DNA of 64,000 nucleotides. It comes from CALZFJ01 sp964459845 (GTDB taxonomy: Bacteria > Bacteroidota > Bacteroidia > Bacteroidales > Muribaculaceae). Below, in pieces: positions 44,587 to 53,265 of this stretch (the first letter of the stretch is position 1; every line of letters begins with the position of its first letter). The position numbers and the translations under genes are program-made. The stretch lies in contig CAYWOC010000004.1 in NCBI GenBank assembly GCA_964459845.1, positions 62,001 to 126,000 on the forward strand, read 5' to 3'. The notes beneath the pieces were generated by a model. That model saw only the letters and a program-made list of their open reading frames with translations, did no database searches and was not told the DNA's origin.

Positions 44587-44617
44587 CAAAATTAATAAAA
44601 AACGGCAGAAAGTGCAA
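44587..44617 (-). promoter_or_regulatory. Promoter of the restriction-modification operon
   Basis: On the minus strand TTG (44617-44615), 20 nt, then TAATTTTG (44594-44587), an exact -7 match, about 80 nt before the methyltransferase start. Confidence 0.65.
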
Positions 44618-44719
44618 TTGGTGCGAAAATTGACGGCACAGCAATCTGCTTTGAGCTTTTTTGTGGTCTAAAAAATAAGAATGGCCTGTGGACAATCGTT
44701 GAGAAGAGTTGGAGGAAGG

Positions 44720-45064
44720 TTAAATCAGAGCCTTGGCGTGGAATGGGATGTAGATTATCAGCAGTGCTGAAATTACCATCATTATGCAGGCATCGATTTT
44801 ATCTACCATATTTTTCTCTTCAGGGCTGAGCCATCGCCATGAGGCTATCACAGCAAAGCAGAGCATTGCGATGGATTCAAGTACAAGTGCCAGTATGGCT
44901 GGCATTGTCGGGTCACTTGCATAGATGAGGCATGCTCCGAAGATTCCGCTTATTATGTAATCTGCCACACGGAATGCTTTACGCCACATTGTGCTTTTTT
45001 TGTTGCCCGCTTGCAACTGCTTGATAGCGTCGCTTACCACCTTATCCATTTTCAAGATATTCAT
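44720..45064 (-). CDS. Small membrane protein of unknown function
   Basis: 114 residues with about three membrane helices (ADYIISGIFGACLIYA, ILALVLESIAMLCFAVIASW, IDACIMMVISALLIIYIPF). It opens with a charged region (MDKVVSDAIKQLQAGNKKS). No family is recognised. It lies alone between the RM system and the PurF-like gene. Confidence 0.65.
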   Translation of the reverse strand: MNILKMDKVVSDAIKQLQAGNKKSTMWRKAFRVADYIISGIFGACLIYASDPTMPAILALVLESIAMLCFAVIASWRWLSPEEKNMVDKIDACIMMVISALLIIYIPFHAKALI

Positions 45065-45222
45065 TTCTTCTCTTTGTTTTTAGTTCCCACACGAAAGATT
45101 CTGTGGGGAAAGGGAATTTTTTTTACGAAAGTAGTCATTTTCCTTTTTTTCGCAAAGCATTTCCGTAAATAATCTGCGCAAAAATTAGAGTTAGTGCTGT
45201 TATGACAGGTTTGTGGCGGGAT

Positions 45223-45265
45223 AAAAAATGGCATGATGCACAGAGGGTGTTGTGCGCATCATGCC
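45223..45265 (-). terminator. Terminator of the PurF-like gene
   Basis: The 10-bp arms GGCATGATGC (45230-45239) and GCATCATGCC (45256-45265) are followed on the minus strand by ATTTTTTAT. The loop pairs further (ACA/TGT). It lies about 55 nt after the stop. Confidence 0.85.
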
Positions 45266-45318
45266 TATATCGTTTTAGTGTCGGTGCTTTTCCATTTCTT
45301 CGAAGCGAGGAGATTGCC

Positions 45319-46725
45319 TTAGAAGTGGCTTGACCCGTCGAAGCAGTGTGTGCAAACTTTGCACTTCGGCAATCCTATGGCCTTTATCAGAGTCTCGATT
45401 GTATTGAACTTGAGCGATGTCAAGCCGAATCGGCGGCGTATTTCCTCCACCATGCGCTTGTATTCAGGCGAATCGGTGGTGGCATATTTTTCGAGGTTCT
45501 TGTTCTCGTCGCCTTCAAACTCCTTGATGATGCGGCGAGTGATAAGCTCCATGTCGCTCTTTGATGCTGTGAAGCCTATGAACGGACAGCCATAGACCAG
45601 TGGCGGACATGCTATGCGCATGTGCACTTCTTTTGCACCGCAGTCATACAGCACCTTCACATTGTCGCGAAGCTGGGTGCCGCGCACTATTGAGTCGTCG
45701 CAGAATAGCATACGGCGGCCTTCAAGCATAGCGCGGTTTGGTATCAGCTTCATCTTTGCCACGAGCGAGCGCATCGACTGGTCGCTGGGGGTGAAGCTGC
45801 GTGGCCATGTCGGTGTGTATTTTGATATGCCGCGGTGATAAGGCACACCCATTCCCGCAGCATAGCCGAGAGCCATGCCCACGCCCGAGTCGGGTATTCC
45901 GCAGCAGCAATCCACCTTGGAATCGTCTTTCTGTCCCATGTCATATCCGCACTTGAAGCGCACTTCCTCCACATTGCGGTTCTCATAGAATGATGTAGGG
46001 AATCCGTAATATACCCACAGGAAAGAGCATATCTGCATGTCGTCATTCGGCTTGCGCAGTTGCTCTATGCCATCGGCGGTGATGCTCAGAATCTCGCCGG
46101 GACCGACGTAGCGTTCTATCTCATAATCAAGATTCGGGAAGCTCGTGGATTCGCTCGACAGGGCATAGGCATCATCCTTCTTGCCCACCACGATAGGAGT
46201 GCGGCCGAGGCGGTCGCGAGCGGCAATAATTCCGTTCTCGGTGAGCAGAAGCATTGAGCATGAGCCTTTCACCTTGTCATAGACATGCTCTATGCCTTCG
46301 ACAAATGTTCTGCCTTGAGTGATGAGCAGAGCCACAAGTTCGGTCTGGTTTGTGCGGCCTTGGCTCATTTCGGCAAAATGATTGTTGCCGTCGAGCAATT
46401 CCTTTTCAAGCTCCTCGATATTGGCAATCTTTGCCACAGTGACTATGGCAAACTTTCCGAGGTGGGAATTGAAAATGATGGGTTGCGGGTCGGTGTCGCT
46501 AATCACTCCGATACCTGAGTTGCCCGAAAACTTACCGAGTTCGTTTTCAAACTTTGTTCTGAAATATGTGCTTTGAAGATTGTGGATGGAGCGGATAAAA
46601 CCTTTTTCGGCATCGTATGTCACCATACCTCCACTGCGAGTGCCGAGGTGCGAGTTGTAGTCGATGCCATAAAATAAGTCGGCTTTACAGCATTTTTTCC
46701 CTACAGTTCCAAAAAAACCTCCCAT
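45319..46725 (-). CDS. PurF-like amidophosphoribosyltransferase homologue lacking Cys1
   Basis: 468 residues. The C-terminal PRPP-binding motif MLFCDDSIVRGTQL (about 346-359) and the two-domain layout match PurF, which makes phosphoribosylamine from PRPP and glutamine. However, the N-terminus reads MGGFFGTVG; true PurF begins M-C-G, where Cys1 attacks glutamine. The family landmark LGTRSGG remains. It may use ammonia, or be a regulatory or altered enzyme. A cluster KCKVCTHC near the end may bind Fe-S or zinc. The pathway role is uncertain. Confidence 0.82.
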   Translation of the reverse strand: MGGFFGTVGKKCCKADLFYGIDYNSHLGTRSGGMVTYDAEKGFIRSIHNLQSTYFRTKFENELGKFSGNSGIGVISDTDPQPIIFNSHLGKFAIVTVAKIANIEELEKELLDGNNHFAEMSQGRTNQTELVALLITQGRTFVEGIEHVYDKVKGSCSMLLLTENGIIAARDRLGRTPIVVGKKDDAYALSSESTSFPNLDYEIERYVGPGEILSITADGIEQLRKPNDDMQICSFLWVYYGFPTSFYENRNVEEVRFKCGYDMGQKDDSKVDCCCGIPDSGVGMALGYAAGMGVPYHRGISKYTPTWPRSFTPSDQSMRSLVAKMKLIPNRAMLEGRRMLFCDDSIVRGTQLRDNVKVLYDCGAKEVHMRIACPPLVYGCPFIGFTASKSDMELITRRIIKEFEGDENKNLEKYATTDSPEYKRMVEEIRRRFGLTSLKFNTIETLIKAIGLPKCKVCTHCFDGSSHF

Positions 46726-46821
46726 AGATTAGAGTAGATTTGTGTTGTTAGTTGTTTTTATATGGGTGCAAAATTACAGAAAACTTCGCTTTTTTTCACT
46801 TTTTGGCTATAAAAATATCGC

Positions 46822-46858
46822 AAAAAAATGGGGGTCGAGGAAAACTCCTCAGACCCCC
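46822..46858 (-). terminator. Terminator of the GLUG-repeat gene
   Basis: The arms GGGGGTC (46830-46835 region) and GACCCCC (46852-46858), with inner GAGG/CCTC, are followed on the minus strand by TTTTTTT (46828-46822). Confidence 0.85.
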
Positions 46859-46931
46859 AAATCATATAAGTCGTATTCTCCGCGAAAGGCAGCCGCCATT
46901 GCCGTGCGGCTGTCATTTCACGGATATGTCA

Positions 46932-49900
46932 TTAACGAACTTCCTTGACAACTTCGGTAGTGCCGTCGTTGTAGGTCTTAACAACTACATATACAGCCTT
47001 TTCGCTGCCTTGTGGTTTAGCCACCTTAGCACCAGCCGTGTTGTAGAACACCTCATCAACGACAACCTTGCCATTGTCACCGATAGAACCAACACCCGAT
47101 ATGACATCAACCTTGCAGTTGAATACAGTGGTGTTAGAGCTTTCGCCGGCAGTTGCAGTCACAACCAATTCGCCAGTGAACGGTTTCCAGAATTGGATTT
47201 CATTGCCATTGACAACAACATTGGCATTGTCGGTGGTGATAGTCACGCCTTCAGGAACACCAACGAAGAAGTTCTTGGTAATCAATTCATAGCTGTCGCC
47301 CTCGCCAGGAAGGAATGCGATTGACTCAAGTTTAGCGGCATCATTGTCGCTTATGCCCTTGAGTACTGGCAAGCAATACTTGTCGCTGTGCATCCAAGCG
47401 TCGCCGAGGTTAAGCTCTAAGATATCGGCCCAAGAAATTTCAGTGCCGGCATCGTTCACACCATCCACCTTACATTCCTTGATGTAATAAACGTTCTTCA
47501 CAGAGTTGTTGTCGTTCCACATCTTGCCGTTGGCAGTCATGTTCACACCGATAATCATGCCGCAAGTATCGGCAGGAGCTTCAACAGTACCCGAGAAGTA
47601 AGCGTTCTCGATAGTAGTACCCACAACATTGCCACCAGTGACAGTAGCCTTCACAGGATAGCCGATAAGACCACCCACGCGAGCGATACCCTTCACATCA
47701 CCTGTGCTATATACGTCGGTATAGTGACCGCCACCCTGACCAGCGATACCACCCACGCCATAAGCATCGGTAGCCTTAGTGCCAGTAGATGACACGTCGC
47801 CAAGGTTGTAGCACTTAGAGATAGTAGTGCCGCCATAAGCATTGTAACCGATTACACCACCGGCACGGTTGGTAGTGGTGGTGATGTCACCGGCATTCCA
47901 GCTATTCGACAAAGTTGTGTAGTTACCAGTCAAAGCAGCAACAATACCGCCAAGACCGAATCCGCCTTCCACGTTTGCCACGTTGTAGCAACTGTCGATA
48001 GCAGAATAGTTGGCAGCGTAAGCCACGATACCTGCACCTTGGTTGCCGGAAGCGATGATGTCGCCAGTGTTGTAGCAACCGATGAACTTGACAGGATTAG
48101 TAGCTGAGAACGTACCCTTATAGTAGCAGAACAATCCGGCAGCATATGTAGGTTTCTGAGAGATAACCACACCGCTGTTCCAGCAGTTGCGATAAGTAGA
48201 GCCTGCGGTGTACATACCTGCTATACCGGCAGTGTAGGTGCTTGAAGCAGTTCCAGTAGCGGTAGAAGAAATGTCTCCAGTGTTGTAGCAACCTTCCATA
48301 TAGAACTTAGAGTTGCCAGTAGAACTTACTTCAACGATAAGTCCGGCATTGTTTGCAGCCGAAGTGATGCTTGAAGTATTGTAGCAATCCTTGATGTAGT
48401 AAGGCTTGGAGTCCTTGTTGGCGGTAGCCATACCGATGAAGCCAGAAACTGTGCTTACGGTGCTTGCATTTTCAGCAACTACCTCGCCGGTGTTGTAGCA
48501 ACCAACGATAGTGTCGGTGTAGCAATATCCGATGAAGCCAGACAAGTAGCTCTTCACAAGCTTGGTGGTAGTACCCTTGCCAGTGTATGTCACCTTGGCA
48601 GTGTTACCACAATTATAGTACTTAGCACCTTCCTTGCTATATCCAGTGAAGCCAGAAGTGTAGGATGCCCCAGCAGTCACTGCTCCATTGTTCACGCAGT
48701 TCACAACTACAGCGTCGCCATTTACGATACCAGCGAAACCGCCAACATAGCTCTTAGTTCCGCCAGTGACAGTGGCATTGTTCTCCACATTCTCGAATAG
48801 ACCGCTAAGGCTACCAACTACGGCAGCACCCTTAGTGTAGGCAGTCTTCAAAGAACCAGCCACCTTCAAGTCATGAACATAAGCATTTTCACCAGTAGCT
48901 TTGAATACGATAGCCTGCTCGTCGCCATCTGCGATGCGGTTGGCGGTCACAGTCTTTTCATTTCCGTTGAAATTACCGTTGAACACAGTCACGCCATCAT
49001 AAGAGAATGGAATGATAGAAGTCTCGTCGTCGAATGTGATGTCGTCGGCAAGTTGTACATAGCTGCCAGTCATAGGCTCGTTGCAGCTTGCCATATATTC
49101 AGCCATAGCGTTCCATTCGGCAGGTGTATTAATCAAGTATGGACTTTCGGCAGTGCCCTTACCAGTGAGAGGCACTACTGGGCGGCTCTCTACAACGAAA
49201 GGCTTAACGATGCCACCAACTGTTGCAAACAGTGTGTCCACAGTCAAAGCCTTCACTGCCGATGGAGCAACGAGCTTGCTGCCTTCAATCTTGAATGCCT
49301 TGCCATCGGCCAATGTCCACTTGCAGCCATTAGCAGAGCCAAGCTCAACATCGTTGTGAAGATCTGTCATAGTCTCGCCGGCAGCGACATTAGCGATAAT
49401 GCCACGCGCAGTCTCAACAAGTGCTTCACCTGCGAATTGCTTCAATACAGGATATTTGCCAGCTTCGAACGACCAAAGGTCGGCTGAGTAGTTTTCAAGA
49501 GCCTTTCCGCTTGTGAGGGCACTTGTCTCCACAGCCTTAGTGCCTTGAAGATCGCCATTGCCGTTGGCGCGGTAGATGGTGATTTGTCCGTCGTAGTAGT
49601 TGTCGGCACATTCGCCAGTAGTACCAGCTTGACCGCCGATAGAGCCAACTTCAATCTTGTCGGCAGCAAGTACAGTACCATAGTTGATACAGTTCACCAC
49701 CTCATTCTTGAATTGATATGTTGCAGCCGAAGCCTCACTGATAGTGGCGGAAATACCACCTACGCGAGCTTGAGCTGAGATAGTACCTGAATTGACGCAG
49801 TTTTCGATGCGGCCACCAGTCAAACCACCAGTGATACCACCTGCGCTGCGCAGTTTGTCAATTTTAGAGCCAGAGATGAATGTAGAGCGAACTTCTACCG

Positions 49901-52900
49901 AAATATTACCAGCGTTTTCGCAGTTTTCGATAAGTCCGTTGTTGGCTCCTGCAATACCGCCGGCATTCATGTAACCAGAAGAGATGTTGCCGGCATTGTA
50001 GCAGTTGCGAACCACGGCGTTCTTCAAGTTCTGACCGACGATACCGCCAATCCAGCAGCTATAACCAGCCACATCGGCATAGTTCTTACAGTTCTCCACA
50101 AGACCGTAATTGTAACCTACAACGGCAGCCGAAGTTGCCCACATGTCGGTGAGGTCGCAGTCGGCAGCAATAGTCAAGTTCTTGACAGAACCTTCAGGAG
50201 CAAGACGGCCGACGAAGCCTTTATATCCGATACAGCTACCAGTGGTAGGTGTTCCAAGTTTGCCCTCTGAAGGCTCAGTAGTCCAAGTCATAGAATTAGG
50301 GATGACCATATTGTGGATAGCGTGGCCATCACCATCGATATGACCAGCAAATTGCACATGAGCATCGCTTGATCCAGTAATGATACTTGCACAAATTCCC
50401 AAGAATGATTTATCCTTTTCAAGGTCGATATCATTGGTCAATTTGAAGTAAGTATCTGGGAAGAGTTGCATGATTACTGTTGTAGCCTTAGAAAGAGTGA
50501 TAAGGTCGTCCTTTGTCTTCAGCAAGTAAGGGTTCTCAGCAGAACCGTCGCCATCGAAAGGAATAGGAGACACCTTGATGGTGAGCATACGTCCACCCAC
50601 ACCTTCATTTGAGAAATAAAGAGTATCAGTACCGAAATTCTCGCCCAACTTAAGCGTGCCATTCACGATCGACGAGAAGCGGCCTTCAGCGGCGGTGTTG
50701 CCATCGACGATGTATTGCACCTTAGTGGCACCAAGCAGATTCACCTTAGCATCGCGAGCCACTTTATCGAGTGAGCTTGATTCGTGCATCACGATAGTGC
50801 TGGCACTGAATTTAGCAGCCTCAGTGTTTTCTAATCCTTTAAGACGAGGATAGAAACCTTCGGTGAACACCCATACGTTAGGGTCGAAGCCCTTAACGCC
50901 GCTGCCAGAAGTCAATTCAGCGGTAGTTGCACCATACTCAGCCGACTTGAAGTTCACCATCTGCTTATCGTAGTAGATGTTTTCGATAGTAGGCTTAGCG
51001 CCGTCCATTATAGTGCCGAGAGTTTCACGACGCTCGGTGGCAGTGTTGTATTGGTAGGTCTCGGCTTGAAGCGAACCAGCAGCATAGCTGTTCTTGACCG
51101 TACTTTCAAACGCATTGCCAGCGTTGTCTTTCCAATTGCGGACATAACCGGTGATACCTCCAGCATAGCGCGATGATGCGCTGATGATTTCGGTGTTGCT
51201 GTAGCTGTCGATGACTGTTCCATACAGGTTGCCGACCACGCCACCTACGGCAGCCTGATTGTTATAGCCATAAATGGTACCAGTGGCGAAGCACTTGCTG
51301 ATAGTGCCGTGATAGCATACACCAGCCACACCACCAAGACTAAGGTTCGACTGATAACGTCCATCTAGAGTTCCCGAGAAGTAGCAGTTTTCAGCGTTAC
51401 CATTATACAATGAAGCAACTACACCACCCGAAGGATAAGTGTCGGTGACACCACCGGCGCGGATGCTCACGTTGTAGGCGTAGCTATTTGATATAAGTTC
51501 GTTCACTTGACCAGCCACGCCAGCAGCATAGCCCATAGCTCCAGTAATATTTGATGTCGAAACCACACAGTTCACTACTTTTCTTGCGATAGCAGCGATA
51601 CCGGCAGCACCAGTGTTGCCAGTATTGGAAACTATAGAGTTGGTGACTTGGCAATTGTAGATGTCGCCAAGAGTCCATGCGGCAACTACGCCGGCGTAGT
51701 AATTGGCAGCTTCGATAACAGCCTTGTCGAACTTGATGTTCTTGATGACACTCACGGTGTCGCACTTGCCGAACAGTCCGGCGTATCCATTGGAGCCAGT
51801 ATTCACGGTAAGACCAGTGATAGTGTGTCCGTTTCCATCAAATGTCCCGGCAAAATGATGCGTCCAGTCAGCTCCAATAGGAGTGAATCGGTAGTTTGAC
51901 ATATCGATGTCATTTTCCATGCGGAAGTACTTGCCAAGATATACGCGGGCATACTTGGTGTTGGCTCCGTAGTTGTATTCATCATTGCTGTTTACCTTGT
52001 CGGAAAGAAGGACCATATCGTCGAGAGACTTGATTTTATAAGGATTAGCCTCAGTACCCTCGCCTTCAAACTCAGTTACCGACAGAGAAGGATAAGTGAT
52101 GTCGAAAGTAGTCTCCACCTTACCCTCAGTCATTGCACCGAGATAATACTTAGAGGCAAGCATAGTCCAGTTGCCCCAAGAGATTGTGCGCTTGTCGGTA
52201 GCCTTATTACAATTAATAGTGCCGCTATATGAGGTCAAGCCAGAATAGTCTTCCTTGAAAGTGGCAGCCACAGTCTGCCAGTCGCCGTTTGTAGCATCTT
52301 TTCGAGCTATTTGAGAAGCGATAGATGCGCTCTCGTCGCGGTTAAGGTCGATAGTGACTGTGAGTCCATAGTTTGCAAAGTTCTTTACGGTAAGCACATT
52401 CTTGGCAGGCTGTTCTGCATATACGCCGAACGACACAGTCAAGAACTTCTGAGAGCTTGAGCTCCACACCTTGAATGTCATCTTGGCATTGGCTTTCACC
52501 AGTTCAGTGCTGTAGTTGGCAGCATAGAACTTGTCTTTGTTTGTTCCGCTCACCACGAATACTGCCCACCAAGAAGACAAGCTGATAGAGCCGTCTTCGC
52601 CTACAGTTCCCACAATCTGCTCGCTACGTAGAGGCTTTCCATCTTTGGAAACGACAGCGAGGTCATAGTCGCCGTCGGAAGTAGTAGAGCCGAGCACTTG
52701 GTTAGGAATGGAAATGGTTTTGGTGGCAGCATCAAATTTCGCTTTCACCTTAGCTCCCGATTCCCAAAAGTTGTTGATGACGATAGAATCGGCAGCACCA
52801 GCAACGGTCTGGATGGTAACAGCGTTACCGCCGTCGTTGCCAGTAGTGGTAAGAGAATTGTAGGTCATCACATATTCGCCGACCAAATCGGCAGCCGAAG

Positions 52901-53153
52901 TGATGGCTTTCATCCCCTTAACCTTAGCGAGACGCTTCACCGATGGCGTTGCAGCCTTCTCAGCCTTCAATTTCACATCGCCTTTAAGCACCTGCAATTG
53001 TGCCGAGCCTTGGTAAAGGGCTTGGTTCACAGCCTTAGCAGCCTGCTTAGGGTTCTGCTCAGAATTGAAGAGATTTGAGCTTTCTGCCATCATTGCGATT
53101 GGAAGCCACAGCATTGCAAGCAGCATTCCAAAAACAGAAGTAAATCTTCTCAT
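46932..53153 (-). CDS. Giant exported GLUG-repeat protein (2073 residues)
   Basis: The signal peptide is about 1-23 (MLWLPIAMMAES). Repeating GLUG-type units occur over most of the length, e.g. GGVVGNLYGTVIDSYSN, GGIAGANNGLIENCENAGNIS and GGIVAALTGNYTTLSNSWNAGDI, each roughly 30-40 residues, probably forming a long beta-helix rod. Interspersed are GNGHTITGLTV and TAEWN-type segments (about residues 440 and 1400). The C-terminus (VFYNTAGAKVAKPQGSEKAVYVVVK) resembles a T9SS sorting domain. Probably a cell-surface adhesin or matrix protein. It may be co-transcribed with the M6 protease 112 nt upstream. Confidence 0.88.
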   Translation of the reverse strand: MRRFTSVFGMLLAMLWLPIAMMAESSNLFNSEQNPKQAAKAVNQALYQGSAQLQVLKGDVKLKAEKAATPSVKRLAKVKGMKAITSAADLVGEYVMTYNSLTTTGNDGGNAVTIQTVAGAADSIVINNFWESGAKVKAKFDAATKTISIPNQVLGSTTSDGDYDLAVVSKDGKPLRSEQIVGTVGEDGSISLSSWWAVFVVSGTNKDKFYAANYSTELVKANAKMTFKVWSSSSQKFLTVSFGVYAEQPAKNVLTVKNFANYGLTVTIDLNRDESASIASQIARKDATNGDWQTVAATFKEDYSGLTSYSGTINCNKATDKRTISWGNWTMLASKYYLGAMTEGKVETTFDITYPSLSVTEFEGEGTEANPYKIKSLDDMVLLSDKVNSNDEYNYGANTKYARVYLGKYFRMENDIDMSNYRFTPIGADWTHHFAGTFDGNGHTITGLTVNTGSNGYAGLFGKCDTVSVIKNIKFDKAVIEAANYYAGVVAAWTLGDIYNCQVTNSIVSNTGNTGAAGIAAIARKVVNCVVSTSNITGAMGYAAGVAGQVNELISNSYAYNVSIRAGGVTDTYPSGGVVASLYNGNAENCYFSGTLDGRYQSNLSLGGVAGVCYHGTISKCFATGTIYGYNNQAAVGGVVGNLYGTVIDSYSNTEIISASSRYAGGITGYVRNWKDNAGNAFESTVKNSYAAGSLQAETYQYNTATERRETLGTIMDGAKPTIENIYYDKQMVNFKSAEYGATTAELTSGSGVKGFDPNVWVFTEGFYPRLKGLENTEAAKFSASTIVMHESSSLDKVARDAKVNLLGATKVQYIVDGNTAAEGRFSSIVNGTLKLGENFGTDTLYFSNEGVGGRMLTIKVSPIPFDGDGSAENPYLLKTKDDLITLSKATTVIMQLFPDTYFKLTNDIDLEKDKSFLGICASIITGSSDAHVQFAGHIDGDGHAIHNMVIPNSMTWTTEPSEGKLGTPTTGSCIGYKGFVGRLAPEGSVKNLTIAADCDLTDMWATSAAVVGYNYGLVENCKNYADVAGYSCWIGGIVGQNLKNAVVRNCYNAGNISSGYMNAGGIAGANNGLIENCENAGNISVEVRSTFISGSKIDKLRSAGGITGGLTGGRIENCVNSGTISAQARVGGISATISEASAATYQFKNEVVNCINYGTVLAADKIEVGSIGGQAGTTGECADNYYDGQITIYRANGNGDLQGTKAVETSALTSGKALENYSADLWSFEAGKYPVLKQFAGEALVETARGIIANVAAGETMTDLHNDVELGSANGCKWTLADGKAFKIEGSKLVAPSAVKALTVDTLFATVGGIVKPFVVESRPVVPLTGKGTAESPYLINTPAEWNAMAEYMASCNEPMTGSYVQLADDITFDDETSIIPFSYDGVTVFNGNFNGNEKTVTANRIADGDEQAIVFKATGENAYVHDLKVAGSLKTAYTKGAAVVGSLSGLFENVENNATVTGGTKSYVGGFAGIVNGDAVVVNCVNNGAVTAGASYTSGFTGYSKEGAKYYNCGNTAKVTYTGKGTTTKLVKSYLSGFIGYCYTDTIVGCYNTGEVVAENASTVSTVSGFIGMATANKDSKPYYIKDCYNTSSITSAANNAGLIVEVSSTGNSKFYMEGCYNTGDISSTATGTASSTYTAGIAGMYTAGSTYRNCWNSGVVISQKPTYAAGLFCYYKGTFSATNPVKFIGCYNTGDIIASGNQGAGIVAYAANYSAIDSCYNVANVEGGFGLGGIVAALTGNYTTLSNSWNAGDITTTTNRAGGVIGYNAYGGTTISKCYNLGDVSSTGTKATDAYGVGGIAGQGGGHYTDVYSTGDVKGIARVGGLIGYPVKATVTGGNVVGTTIENAYFSGTVEAPADTCGMIIGVNMTANGKMWNDNNSVKNVYYIKECKVDGVNDAGTEISWADILELNLGDAWMHSDKYCLPVLKGISDNDAAKLESIAFLPGEGDSYELITKNFFVGVPEGVTITTDNANVVVNGNEIQFWKPFTGELVVTATAGESSNTTVFNCKVDVISGVGSIGDNGKVVVDEVFYNTAGAKVAKPQGSEKAVYVVVKTYNDGTTEVVKEVR

Positions 53154-53191
53154 TTTGATTAATTAGACATGAGGACATTTTTATAACTTCA

Positions 53192-53250
53192 GCTATCTGC
53201 CGAAATATGCTGCGCCGTCCTCGTTTCACGCAGCCATACGTGCAGATAGC
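53192..53250. repeat. Nested inverted repeat between the M6 protease and GLUG genes
   Basis: Outer arms GCTATCTGC (53192-53200) and GCAGATAGC (53242-53250), inner arms GCTGCG (53209-53214) and CGCAGC (53229-53234). It lies in the 112-bp gap between two same-strand genes. No T-run follows, so it may be an mRNA processing or stability element rather than a terminator. Confidence 0.7.
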
Positions 53251-53265
53251 CCTTCATTAATTAGC

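Noticed and set aside
46932..53153. Tandem DNA repeats within the GLUG gene as an array element
   Set aside because: Repetition is at protein level with diverged codons; this is a repeat-domain protein, not a DNA array.
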